Shown in pieces: positions 37,437 to 45,512 of a stretch of DNA of 64,000 nt. The translations under genes and the position numbers were made by a program. The notes below the pieces were generated by a model. It saw only the letters and a list, made by a program, of their open reading frames with translations, ran no database searches and was not told where the DNA came from. This DNA comes from Anaerolineae bacterium (GTDB lineage: Bacteria > Chloroflexota > Anaerolineae > Aggregatilineales > UBA3940). Position 1 is the first letter of the stretch. Each line of letters begins with the position of its first letter. Where the stretch lies: positions 207,307-271,306 of the forward strand of contig JAFGOY010000011.1 in assembly GCA_016926255.1 (NCBI GenBank), given 5' to 3'.

Positions 37437-37465
37437 AGGGCAGCCCGTGCTGTCCTTTTTTCTTT
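37437..37465 (+). terminator. Intrinsic terminator after the small membrane-protein genes
   Basis: An 8-bp stem (37437-37444 with 37449-37456, one G-T pair) with a four-base loop runs into a T-rich tract (TTTTTTCTTTTTT). It ends the plus-strand run starting at 34880 or later. Confidence 0.8.
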
Positions 37466-37466
37466 T

Positions 37467-38267
37467 TTACCCGCCCCCGTCACTCAGGATCGCTTCCTCG
37501 CACAGCGGCGTCGTCGTGCAGGCCGGGGCCGATGGCGCGCAGGCGACATTGACCGCCAGTCCCAGGTAACGTGAGGGATCGACAGTGTTGTCGAATTCCA
37601 GTTCGTTGGTGTAATGGCCGTATCCATCGTCCAGCACAATCGAGAAATGCAGATGTACCCAGACCGTCCGGGCGCTGCCGCTGTAGTCACCGGTATAGCC
37701 GAGCAGCGTCCCCTGGCTGACGAACTTTTCGTAGGTGCCGGGTGGAAAGGCGTCGTCGATGAAATCGGGGGATCCTGATTTGTCGACCATGTGCGTGTAA
37801 TACAGCCATATCTGCCGACCTGGGTTTAACGGATCGTCCGGCACGCGGATGATCAGCGCACTCGTCCAGTATTCCTCGCGGGTCAGGTAACCATCATACG
37901 CCGCATAGACCGGCGTCACCCCTGCCTCGGTAGGGCTGAAAATGTCGATTCCCTGGTGGCGGTGATTTTCCGAATACGGCCCGCGTGGGTCACCGTACAG
38001 CAGCCCGATCCAGCCTTCGGAGGGCAGCAGGAACGGTGCACCGGGGCACGGCTCGGTCAGGGTAGTGATCAATTCCCGGCGTGCTTCTTCATCGCCTGAT
38101 ACCCATTTTGCGGTATCGCTGAGGCTCGTTGTACCGGGTTCTCTACCGGCTCTTGAGCGAAGGAAGGCGAGCACCCCAACGGCGATCACCAGCAGTGCCA
38201 GCCCGATCAATACGATGGTTCGCCGTCTTCGATTTCTTCTGAATGGTGAGTAGTCGTCGTATGCCAA
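37467..38267 (-). CDS. Membrane-anchored M23-family peptidase
   Basis: 266 residues: a basic N-terminus and one membrane anchor (about 17-36), then a LytM-type domain outside. Both metal motifs are intact: HQGIDIF (HxxxD) and HLHFSI (HxH), so unlike the lipoprotein at 23406 it should bind zinc normally. M23 enzymes cut peptide cross-links in the wall. The stretch between the anchor and the domain contains a Cys that may pair with those near the end (ACAPSAPACTTTPLC). Divergent from the HExxHH protein gene. Confidence 0.87.
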   Translation of the reverse strand: MAYDDYSPFRRNRRRRTIVLIGLALLVIAVGVLAFLRSRAGREPGTTSLSDTAKWVSGDEEARRELITTLTEPCPGAPFLLPSEGWIGLLYGDPRGPYSENHRHQGIDIFSPTEAGVTPVYAAYDGYLTREEYWTSALIIRVPDDPLNPGRQIWLYYTHMVDKSGSPDFIDDAFPPGTYEKFVSQGTLLGYTGDYSGSARTVWVHLHFSIVLDDGYGHYTNELEFDNTVDPSRYLGLAVNVACAPSAPACTTTPLCEEAILSDGGG

Positions 38268-38386
38268 TTCCCGCTCCGGTCGGTGTGTTGTCCACTGATA
38301 TTAGTGGCCGGGGTGAGCCGCTGCAACCATGCCCGCAGAGTTTACATTTTCGCCCTACCCATTTGAACGGGAGTATACTCCAATGC

Positions 38387-39724
38387 ATGGAAAAACTGTC
38401 CCACCTGACATGGGATTGGCTGGGCGGCTTGATCAAACGCTGGCGCTGGTCGATGTTCTGGCGCGGGTTCTGGCTTTCACTGGTGATCGGGTTGTTCCTG
38501 GTCGGTGTGCCCGGTATGCGTCCCGACCCACAGAGCGAGTCGTTCCAGGCGCTCGGCGCGGCGCGTGATTATCTGTTCGATTTCGCCGCCTGGGAAGCCG
38601 CATCGCTGACCGACAAAGCGGTCAACGATGCGGTTGGCGCGCAGCGTTATATGAGCCAGCAGGATCAGGTCGACTATGTGCGTGACTACCTGGAACTGGT
38701 TGGTCAGATCGCTGAACTGGAACGCCAGATCGAGGACTACTACGTCGATCCGTCCATTGCTGACCCGGAAGCGGCCACCATCGATCTCCGCAATAAACGC
38801 GATTCGCTCCGAGAGGATCAGCGATCCCGGCAGGCATTGGCCGAGTCGATCATCCAGTCACAGGTCGATGAGGTGCTGGTCGATTACGGCTTTGGCGTCG
38901 GCGGGAAGATTCTCCCGCCCCTGTCCATTCGCTTTACCGAACTCCCCACCATCCTGATCACCTCCCCCCGTGACCGGATCGAGCGCACCGGGTCGTATGT
39001 CCTTCAGCACGGCCTGGTCGTCGATCAGCAGGAGGCGCTCGAATCAGAAGTTGACACCGAACTGGGAGTCTCGTCGCTCGTCGTCCCGATTGGCGGGTTG
39101 GGCATCTGGCCCGCGATGCTGATCGAGACGAGCAGCGTCCCGTTTACCTACGAAGTCACCGCCCACGAGTGGACGCATCACCTGCTGGCCTTCTACCCGC
39201 TGGGGTTCAATTACGGGGTGACGCCCGAACTGTATACGATGAACGAGACGACCGCCAGCATCGTCGGCAAGGAGATCGGTTGGGCGGTGCTCGACCGCTA
39301 CTACCCTGATCTGGCACCCCCTCCCCCGGATTACACCCCCCAGCAGCAGCCGGAATTCACCCCGCCCGCCGATCCTGATCAGCCGCCTGCATTCGACTAC
39401 CGGGCGGAGATGCACGCCACCCGCGTTCGCGTCGACGAACTGCTGGCGGCGGGTAAAATCGAGGAGGCCGAGACGTATATGGAGCAGCGGCGGGAGGTTT
39501 TTGTCGAGCAGGGCTACCGGATTCGCAAGCTGAACCAGGCTTATTTCGCGTTTTACGGGGCTTATGCCGACGAACCCGGCGCGACCGGTACCGATCCCGT
39601 TGGCCCGGCGGTGCGCGAGCTGCGTTATTACAGCGATTCGCTGTATGATTTCGTCTCGACGATACGCGGCATGACCACCTTTGCCGAGCTTGAAGCCGAA
39701 CTATCCGCCCGTTCTGCAAGGTGA
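38387..39724 (+). CDS. Membrane-anchored HExxHH metalloprotease-like protein
   Basis: 445 residues from the ATG at 38387. One membrane anchor lies at about 25-43, then a long helical region. The zinc-protease signature is AHEWTHHLL with H260, E261 and H264, followed 22-32 residues later by NETTASIVGKE, whose E287 or E296 could be the third ligand, as in gluzincins. The family is unknown to me. TATACT at 38374-38379 ends 7 bases before the ATG, so a leaderless message is likely. The stop overlaps a possible GTG start of prmC. Confidence 0.72.
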   Translation: MEKLSHLTWDWLGGLIKRWRWSMFWRGFWLSLVIGLFLVGVPGMRPDPQSESFQALGAARDYLFDFAAWEAASLTDKAVNDAVGAQRYMSQQDQVDYVRDYLELVGQIAELERQIEDYYVDPSIADPEAATIDLRNKRDSLREDQRSRQALAESIIQSQVDEVLVDYGFGVGGKILPPLSIRFTELPTILITSPRDRIERTGSYVLQHGLVVDQQEALESEVDTELGVSSLVVPIGGLGIWPAMLIETSSVPFTYEVTAHEWTHHLLAFYPLGFNYGVTPELYTMNETTASIVGKEIGWAVLDRYYPDLAPPPPDYTPQQQPEFTPPADPDQPPAFDYRAEMHATRVRVDELLAAGKIEEAETYMEQRREVFVEQGYRIRKLNQAYFAFYGAYADEPGATGTDPVGPAVRELRYYSDSLYDFVSTIRGMTTFAELEAELSARSAR

Positions 39725-39738
39725 TCGGATTGATCGAT

Positions 39739-40578
39739 ATGGAAACCATCGGCGATGCGCTTGAATACGGGCGCACTCAGGCAAACGAACACCTGACCTC
39801 GACCACCGCTCAGGCTTTACTGGCGCATGTCGTCGGGCGGGGGCGGGTCTGGTTGTTTGCCCATCGTGAAGAACCGCTTCCACCGGAGGACGCCAATCGT
39901 TTCGTCGGTCTGATCGCCCGTGCCGCGCAGGGCGAACCGCTTGCCCATTTAGTCGGTGAGCGGGAGTTCTACGGCCTGCCCTTCTGTGTCACCCCCGACG
40001 TGCTGATCCCCCGCCCGGAAACCGAATCGCTGGTCGATGTCGTGCTGGATTGGGCAAAAGAGAGGAATATCGCCGCGCCGCGCCTGGTCGACGTGGGTAC
40101 CGGCAGCGGTGCGATTGCGATCACGCTCGCCTTGAAGCTCCCCACTGCGCAAGTCTCCGCCGTCGAGATTTCCTGGGCGGCGCTCTCGATTGCCCGCCAG
40201 AATGCGATCCGGCATGGAGTCGCCAATCGGGTTGGCTTTGTGCTGGGCGACCTGCTCGACCCGCTAATCGGCCCTTTCGACGTGATCGTCGCCAACCTGC
40301 CCTATATCAACGCCGAGGAACTCACCGCCCTTGAAGTGGGCCGCTGGGAGCCGCGAGTCGCGTTGAACGGTGGCAAAGACGGCCTTTTCCTCATCCGCCG
40401 TTTGCTCGATCAGGTCCCGGCGCGGCTTGTCCCCGGTGGGCTGCTGGCGCTTGAGATGGGATTTGATCAGGGTGAGAGGGTCGTCGGTCTCTGCCGCGAC
40501 GCGCTGCCCGATTCTCGTGTCACAAAACTTGCCGATCTCGCCGGGCTGGATCGGATCGTGAAAGTCGAAACCAGATGA
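39739..40578 (+). CDS. prmC: Peptide chain release factor N5-glutamine methyltransferase
   Basis: Methylates the Gln of the GGQ loop in release factors such as PrfA, encoded 1.3 kb downstream. 279 residues from the ATG at 39739; a GTG at 39721 overlapping the previous stop is possible. An N-terminal helical domain is followed by the SAM-binding fold with VDVGTGSGAIAITLAL and the substrate-binding motif, here NLPY in place of NPPY, a variant common in PrmC. The end overlaps tsaC by four bases (ATGA). Confidence 0.93.
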   Translation: METIGDALEYGRTQANEHLTSTTAQALLAHVVGRGRVWLFAHREEPLPPEDANRFVGLIARAAQGEPLAHLVGEREFYGLPFCVTPDVLIPRPETESLVDVVLDWAKERNIAAPRLVDVGTGSGAIAITLALKLPTAQVSAVEISWAALSIARQNAIRHGVANRVGFVLGDLLDPLIGPFDVIVANLPYINAEELTALEVGRWEPRVALNGGKDGLFLIRRLLDQVPARLVPGGLLALEMGFDQGERVVGLCRDALPDSRVTKLADLAGLDRIVKVETR

Positions 40579-41195
40579 CCGAATGGCTGTCGATTGACGA
40601 TCCGCAGGCGGGCGAGAAAGCCGCACAGGTGATTCGAGCCGGTGGATTGATCATCCTGCCGACCGACACAGTTTACGGCGTCGCCGCCGACCTGTGGCAG
40701 CCGGAGGCCGTCGCCGCGCTGTATGCGGCCAAAAAACGACCCCCGGATCGGGCGATCCCGGTGCTGCTGGCCGCTTTCGAAGATATTCCCATTGTATCGG
40801 GGGATGTCCCCCCTTTAGCCCGCCATCTTGCCGAAGCATTCTGGCCCGGCCCGCTGACCCTCGCCGTGTCCAAGCGCGCGGAACTGCCGGAGATCGTGAC
40901 GGCCTACCCGACGGTCGGCGTGCGAATTCCGGATCATAACCGTGCGCGGGAGGTGATCCACGCCTGCGGCGGGGCACTGGCGGTCACCAGCGCCAATTTG
41001 TCCGGGCAGCCAAGCCCGATCACCGCGCAGGAAGCCGCCGACTCGCTCGGCGAGTCGGTCGATCTGGTGCTCGATGGCGGCCCCTGCCCCGGCGGTATTC
41101 CTTCGACGGTGGTCGATATCAGCGGCGGCGAACTGGTGATTGTTCGCGCTGGCCCGCTCAGTGAATCAATTTTACGTCGGGTTATAGGCCGCTGA
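40575..41195 (+). CDS. tsaC: L-threonylcarbamoyladenylate synthase (TsaC/Sua5 family)
   Basis: Makes threonylcarbamoyl-AMP for the t6A modification at position 37 of ANN-reading tRNAs. The 206 residues have GGLIILPTDTVYGVAAD, KRPPDRAIPVLL, FWPGPLTLAV and AVTSANLSGQPSP, all family landmarks; the extra Sua5 C-terminal domain is absent. Overlaps prmC by four bases, a pairing seen in many genomes. Its stop directly abuts the stop of the PfpI gene on the other strand. Confidence 0.94.
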   Translation: MTEWLSIDDPQAGEKAAQVIRAGGLIILPTDTVYGVAADLWQPEAVAALYAAKKRPPDRAIPVLLAAFEDIPIVSGDVPPLARHLAEAFWPGPLTLAVSKRAELPEIVTAYPTVGVRIPDHNRAREVIHACGGALAVTSANLSGQPSPITAQEAADSLGESVDLVLDGGPCPGGIPSTVVDISGGELVIVRAGPLSESILRRVIGR

Positions 41196-41720
41196 TCAAC
41201 CGGATTCGATGGCCTTTACCAACTCACGGCAGAAGTCGGGGATATCCTTGACCACCCGGCCCCAGACCTGATTGCCATCCCGGAAGGCCGGTTCGTCGAC
41301 CCATTCGGCCCCGGCGTTGACCAGATCGTCCTTGATTCCCTTGCTACCGGTCGCTTTGTGACCTTTGACGATCCCTGCCGAAACCAGCACCCAGCCTCCG
41401 TGACAGATCGCGCCGATGATCTTCCCATCCCGGTCTGTCTCGCGGACAATATTCAGCACTGATTCATACCGGCGCAGTTTGTCAGGACACCACCCGCCGG
41501 GGCTCACCACCGCGTCGAAGTCGGCGGCGGAGACTTTGTCAGCGGTTGTATCGGGAACAGCCTTGACCCCTTGTTTGCCGTGATACACTTCGGCGCTTCC
41601 TGTCCCGGCGGTAACGACCTCTGCCCCTTCTTCGATCAGTCGCATCTTTGGAACCCAGTATTCCAGATCTTCGAACTCTGTTTCGATGAAAAACAGCACT
41701 CGCTTGCCTGCCAGCCGCAT
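41196..41720 (-). CDS. DJ-1/PfpI-family protein
   Basis: 174 residues from the ATG at 41720, with GGGAGAG upstream. The nucleophile elbow AICHGGWVL holds the Cys-His pair, with an upstream Glu in FIETEFEDLEYWVP. Family members are deglycases, chaperones or proteases; this one is closest to the general stress protein 18/PfpI type. Additional cysteines occur in GGWCPDKL. Divergent from prfA; they share a short promoter region. Confidence 0.88.
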   Translation of the reverse strand: MRLAGKRVLFFIETEFEDLEYWVPKMRLIEEGAEVVTAGTGSAEVYHGKQGVKAVPDTTADKVSAADFDAVVSPGGWCPDKLRRYESVLNIVRETDRDGKIIGAICHGGWVLVSAGIVKGHKATGSKGIKDDLVNAGAEWVDEPAFRDGNQVWGRVVKDIPDFCRELVKAIESG

Positions 41721-41784
41721 GATAGCTCTCCCTTTCTGTGGATGTGTAAATACGTCACCCTGATTATAGTGGAGATTCGAGGTG

Positions 41785-41813
41785 TTGTTGCCCATTTGCC
41801 CGCTTGATATAAT
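41785..41813 (+). promoter_or_regulatory. Promoter of prfA
   Basis: TTGTTG (41785-41790), 17 bases, TATAAT (41808-41813). Expected start near 41820, leaving a leader of about 50 bases that contains a terminator-like hairpin. Confidence 0.65.
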
Positions 41814-41824
41814 CTAGCCGAACC

Positions 41825-41853
41825 CGCCCCGGCGCAATCGCGGGGCGTTTTTT
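41825..41853 (+). terminator. Terminator-like hairpin inside the prfA leader (candidate attenuator)
   Basis: A 6-7 bp all-GC stem (41825-41831 with 41841-41847), a loop of about nine bases, and six T (41848-41853). It stands between the prfA promoter and its Shine-Dalgarno GAGGA, so it could stop most transcripts before the gene. Confidence 0.55.
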
Positions 41854-41871
41854 GCGGAGTATGAGGATTTT

Positions 41872-42939
41872 ATGCTTGAAAAACTTGCTGGTATTGCCGA
41901 ACGCTACGAAGAGCTTGGTAACTTGATGGGTGACCCGGACGTTGCGTCCGATTATGAACAGGTTGTCGAATATGCCCAGGAGCGCAGCAATATCGAGCCG
42001 CTGGCCAAAGGGTACTACGATCTGAAAAGCACGCTTGAGCAGATCGAAGAAGCCGAGCTTATGATCGAGGGCGACGACGAGGAAATGCGCGAGCTGGCCC
42101 AGGAAGAACTTGATACCCTCCGGGCACACCGGGATAAACTTGAAGAAGATATCCGCCTGATGCTGCTGCCTAAAGACCCGCGCGACGAAAAGAACGTCAT
42201 TATGGAGATTCGCGCCGGTGCAGGCGGCGACGAAGCAGGCATTTTTGCCGGTGACCTGCTCCGTATGTATACCCGTTATGCCGAAAACCAGCGATGGAAA
42301 GTCGAGATGATCAGCGCCCATGAGACAGGCGTGGGCGGCTTCAAAGAGGCGATCTTCCAGATCAAAGGTCACGGGGCCTTTTCCCGCCTGAAGTATGAAA
42401 GCGGCGTTCACCGCGTTCAGCGTGTGCCGGTGACGGAAAGCCAGGGGAGGATCCATACCAGTACGGCCACCGTCGCGGTGCTGGCCGAAGTCGACGATGT
42501 CGAGATCGACATCAACGAGAGCGATCTCCAGATCGATACGTTCCGGGCGGGTGGAGCAGGTGGTCAGCACGTCCAGAAGAACGAGACGGCGATCCGGATC
42601 ACCCACCTGCCAACCGGGTTGGTCGTGCAGTGCCAGGACGAGCGCAGCAAAACGCAGAATCTGCTCCGGGGGATGAGCATCCTCCGCGCCAGACTCTATG
42701 ATATCGAGCAGCGCCGGGTTCAGGAAGAACAGGACGCCGTCCGCCGGTCGATGGTTGGCAGCGGCGACCGCGCTGAGAAAATCCGTACCTACAACTATCC
42801 TCAGAGCCGGGTCACCGATCACCGGATCGGGGTGAGTTCCTACAACCTCCCGGCGGTGATGGATGGCGGCCTCGACGAGTTCATCGACGAACTGGCAACC
42901 CGTGACCAGGCTGAGAGGCTCCAACACTCCGGGCTGTAA
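41872..42939 (+). CDS. prfA: Peptide chain release factor 1
   Basis: Reads UAA and UAG stop codons and triggers peptide release. 355 residues with GGQ in the segment RAGGAGGQHVQKNETAIR and the domain before it bearing the PAT-type decoding region (RVQRVPVTESQGRIHTSTAT). Standard length. GAGGA lies eight bases before the ATG. PrmC, which methylates this protein, is encoded nearby upstream; the PIG-L gene begins four bases after the stop. Confidence 0.97.
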   Translation: MLEKLAGIAERYEELGNLMGDPDVASDYEQVVEYAQERSNIEPLAKGYYDLKSTLEQIEEAELMIEGDDEEMRELAQEELDTLRAHRDKLEEDIRLMLLPKDPRDEKNVIMEIRAGAGGDEAGIFAGDLLRMYTRYAENQRWKVEMISAHETGVGGFKEAIFQIKGHGAFSRLKYESGVHRVQRVPVTESQGRIHTSTATVAVLAEVDDVEIDINESDLQIDTFRAGGAGGQHVQKNETAIRITHLPTGLVVQCQDERSKTQNLLRGMSILRARLYDIEQRRVQEEQDAVRRSMVGSGDRAEKIRTYNYPQSRVTDHRIGVSSYNLPAVMDGGLDEFIDELATRDQAERLQHSGL

Positions 42940-42943
42940 AACT

Positions 42944-43741
42944 ATGTTCAGCAAGTGGCCCGCAGCAAAACACATTTTTCTTGCGCCGCATCTCGACGAT
43001 GCGGTTTTGAGCTGCGGCGGCACCATTGCCACACTTGCCTGCAAAGGGGAATCGACTGCCGTCCTCACGGTTTTTGCCGCCAGCCTACCCGCAAATTCGA
43101 CCCTTTCCACCTTTGCCAACCAGCTTCACGTTGATTGGAAGGCGTCGGCGGGCCAGCATGCTGGTTTTACCGATCCTCCTGCTGTTCGCCGCCGGGAAGA
43201 TATCAATGCGCTGCGTTCCCTCTCCCCGACTGTTCAGGTGATCCACCTCGACGGTCTCGACTGCATCTACCGGGTTCACCCGGAAACAGGCCGGGCATTC
43301 TATCACAACGATGACGAGCTTTTTGGAACGGTTCACCCGGCAGACCCGGCGGTTGTCGCTTTGCAGTCGGTTCCTCCCTTCCCAGCAGGATCGCGCCTCT
43401 ATGCGCCGCTGGGGGTAGGCAATCACGTCGATCACCAGATCGTGCGTGACGCGGTCGACGGATGGAATCTCCCGTCGGGGGTGGTTCGCTATTATGAAGA
43501 CTACCCCTATGCGCATGATCGCGCAGCAGTAGAGGCGGCGCTCGCTGCCTGGAGCGCTAATCACGATTCAGAACTGCGGCAGGAACTCGCTGTTCTGGAC
43601 GAAGATGCCGTCGAAACGAAGATCGCCGCCATCGCCAAATATACGTCTCAAATCGGTACGTTCTGGGAAAGCCTCGACGCGATGACCTCAGCGCTGCGCA
43701 CCCATAACGCGAGAGTCGGCGGAGAATCCTTCTGGATGTAG
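42944..43741 (+). CDS. PIG-L/LmbE-family deacetylase
   Basis: 265 residues from the ATG at 42944, four bases after prfA. The zinc motif LAPHLDDAVLSCGGTI has the His-x-Asp-Asp set and VDHQIVRDAV supplies the later His. The family removes acetyl groups from GlcNAc-containing molecules such as bacillithiol or mycothiol precursors, lipid-linked GlcNAc and antibiotics. The specific substrate is unknown. DinB-fold proteins, some of them thiol transferases, occur in this window too, but a link is only a thought. Confidence 0.87.
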   Translation: MFSKWPAAKHIFLAPHLDDAVLSCGGTIATLACKGESTAVLTVFAASLPANSTLSTFANQLHVDWKASAGQHAGFTDPPAVRRREDINALRSLSPTVQVIHLDGLDCIYRVHPETGRAFYHNDDELFGTVHPADPAVVALQSVPPFPAGSRLYAPLGVGNHVDHQIVRDAVDGWNLPSGVVRYYEDYPYAHDRAAVEAALAAWSANHDSELRQELAVLDEDAVETKIAAIAKYTSQIGTFWESLDAMTSALRTHNARVGGESFWM

Positions 43742-43743
43742 CA

Positions 43744-43776
43744 CAAAAAGGCACCCTGCCAGTCTGACAGCGTGCC
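43744..43776 (-). terminator. Intrinsic terminator of cysC
   Basis: On the minus strand a stem of five plus four pairs (ends 43750-43754 and 43772-43776) with one internal mismatch is followed by five T (43749-43745). It lies 30 bases beyond the cysC stop. Confidence 0.75.
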
Positions 43777-43806
43777 CGGTGCGGAGGACTTCTTCGTAAC
43801 AGTCTA

Positions 43807-44346
43807 TTAAGCTGAGGGGATGTACCCCTTCTCTTCCAGGTAGGCGATCAGCCGTGCGGCGCTCTCTTCGGGCGTTTCCTCGTGAGTGGGGACAACCACG
43901 TCCGCGTTAACCGGTTCTTCGTAAGGATCGGACACCCCGGTAAAGTTCGGGATTTCACCGGCGAAAGCCTTTTCGTAGAGGCCCTTTACGTCACGGTCGG
44001 CGCAGACTTCCAACGGCGCGTAGACGAAGACCTCGATGAAGTTGGTTGTCTCGCTGCGCACCATGTCACGCACAGCCTGGTAGGGTGAGATGAAGCTGGC
44101 GATCACGCCAACCTCATTGCGTGAGAGCAACTTGGCGACAAAAGTTACACGCTCGATGTTTTTGTCGCGGTCTTCTTTGCTGAAACCCAGATCACGGGTG
44201 AGAGACTGGCGCACCACGTCGCCGTCGAGCCGCTCGATCTTCAGGCCGCGATCCTTCAGTTGTTTCTCCATGATCTTGGCGATGGTCGTTTTGCCGGAAC
44301 CGGATAGCCCGGTCATCCAGAGGGTAAAGCCTTTTTGTTCGGTCAA
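43807..44346 (-). CDS. cysC: Adenylyl-sulfate kinase
   Basis: Phosphorylates adenosine 5'-phosphosulfate to PAPS, used in sulfate reduction or as sulfuryl donor. 179 residues from a TTG at 44346 with GAGGTG close upstream; the usual family length and opening (TEQKGFTLWMTGLSGSGKTTIAK) support this start over a GTG at 44382. P-loop GLSGSGKTT, then DGDVVRQSLTRDLGFSKEDRD and the FISPYQAVRD lid. No ATP sulfurylase or PAPS reductase gene is in the window, so a role in sulfated-glycan synthesis is as likely as assimilation. Confidence 0.92.
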   Translation of the reverse strand: MTEQKGFTLWMTGLSGSGKTTIAKIMEKQLKDRGLKIERLDGDVVRQSLTRDLGFSKEDRDKNIERVTFVAKLLSRNEVGVIASFISPYQAVRDMVRSETTNFIEVFVYAPLEVCADRDVKGLYEKAFAGEIPNFTGVSDPYEEPVNADVVVPTHEETPEESAARLIAYLEEKGYIPSA

Positions 44347-44534
44347 GTTGCACCTCGTAAGGTAGTCGATTTTGTCAGTCACGCCCCGATCTTTACTGGA
44401 GCGGTAAATACTCGCGAAATCGGGTGATCGTGTTCGAAATATCGTTTGTCCGCCACCCAACAGCGCGAAAGTATAACGTAAAAGACGCAGGGGATCGAGT
44501 CGCCCTGCGCCTTGAAGAACCTGTCGACTTTGAT

Positions 44535-44885
44535 CTATTGAGAACAACTCTCGATGGCCGCTTCCGCGCTGGGGTGCATTTCTATCAGGGTGAATATTCC
44601 GGACAGTTCCATGATCCGCCTGACGTTCTCGTTGGGCGCGGCGAGTTTCAGATCGCCGCCCTTCTGCCGCACCTGGCTCACGGTGGTCAGCAGCAGCCGC
44701 AGCCCGGCACTTGCCATATAGTCGACGGCGCTCAAATCGGTAACCAGCCGGAGCCGTCCGCTGTTGATCTGTTCCTCAAAGATGGTGTTAAGCTCGTTAG
44801 TCGTGAGCGTATCAACCGTACCTTCAATCGTGAGTAGAACGACGTCGCCATGCTGTGTCACCTCGACGTTCACTTTCGCCCCCAT
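44535..44885 (-). CDS. STAS-domain anti-sigma factor antagonist
   Basis: 116-residue protein of the SpoIIAA/RsbV type. The phospho-acceptor Ser is S59 in DYMASAGLRLLL. In such switches the dephosphorylated antagonist binds the partner kinase and frees a sigma factor. It follows the RsbW-like kinase gene by 12 bases on the same strand, so the two form a pair. No target sigma gene is adjacent, so the output could be a sigma factor elsewhere or a non-sigma partner. Confidence 0.9.
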   Translation of the reverse strand: MGAKVNVEVTQHGDVVLLTIEGTVDTLTTNELNTIFEEQINSGRLRLVTDLSAVDYMASAGLRLLLTTVSQVRQKGGDLKLAAPNENVRRIMELSGIFTLIEMHPSAEAAIESCSQ

Positions 44886-44897
44886 TTCCTTTTATCT

Positions 44898-45326
44898 TTA
44901 TGAACTGGTCGGCAGCTTTTTTACCAGGGTCAGGTGATTCGTGCCGTCAGGGCTGGACTCGTAGCTGACCTTGTTGGCGATTTTATTCACCAGGAACAAT
45001 CCCAACCCGCCAACCGGCCTTTTCCGCCAATCCTGGTCTAAGTTCGGCTCCGGTGCATTTCCGGGGTCGAAAGGATGGCCCCTGTCGCTGATGGTAATGG
45101 TGACTCGATCTTCCCTTGCCTTAAAACCGACCGTGATCGGGCCGGGTTCAAGACCTTTGTAACCATGCGTGGCGATATTCGTGCAGATTTCGTCCACGGC
45201 CAGCACCAGGTCGTAAGCTATGTTGCTGTCCAGATTGGTCGTCTCGCAACACTCTTTGACAAATGTGCGGATCAGCGGGAGGTTTTCCAACTGAGCGATT
45301 TTTGTGATTTGTCGATCGTTCGTCAT
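44898..45326 (-). CDS. RsbW-like serine-protein kinase (anti-sigma factor)
   Basis: 142 residues from the ATG at 45326. GHKL ATP-binding fold: N-box DEICTNIATHGYKG, ISDRGHPFDP and the lid/GXG region GGLGLFLVNKIANKVSY. It should phosphorylate the STAS protein encoded next to it and, when free, bind a sigma factor. Upstream is the divergent 914-residue membrane protein gene with its palindromic promoter. Confidence 0.9.
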   Translation of the reverse strand: MTNDRQITKIAQLENLPLIRTFVKECCETTNLDSNIAYDLVLAVDEICTNIATHGYKGLEPGPITVGFKAREDRVTITISDRGHPFDPGNAPEPNLDQDWRKRPVGGLGLFLVNKIANKVSYESSPDGTNHLTLVKKLPTSS

Positions 45327-45462
45327 TGCCGCGGCCTTTTCACGGTATGTACCTACCAGGTTGATTGAGGAGTGTAGTGACAGCGGGATTCGGATAGTTT
45401 TGTTGCCTGTTTGCAGTGTAGCACAGCCGGGAAGGGCACACAACGCCCCCGGTCGGTTTGAG

Positions 45463-45507
45463 TTGCCGCCGGATCATACCCTGGCTACAATCCCCCACCG
45501 GGGGATT
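45463..45507 (+). promoter_or_regulatory. Promoter with overlapping palindrome before the 914-residue membrane protein
   Basis: TTGCCG (45463-45468), 17 bases, TACAAT (45486-45491). A perfect 8-bp inverted repeat with a three-base centre (45489-45496 and 45500-45507) covers the end of the -10 box and the expected start site and also includes the Shine-Dalgarno sequence GGGGGA of the gene at 45513. This is a good operator candidate. Confidence 0.55.
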
Positions 45508-45512
45508 CACTG

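Noticed and set aside
41764..43119. 451-codon open frame on the minus strand across prfA
   Set aside because: Antisense to prfA and the PIG-L gene, both of which have clear family motifs and ribosome-binding sites.
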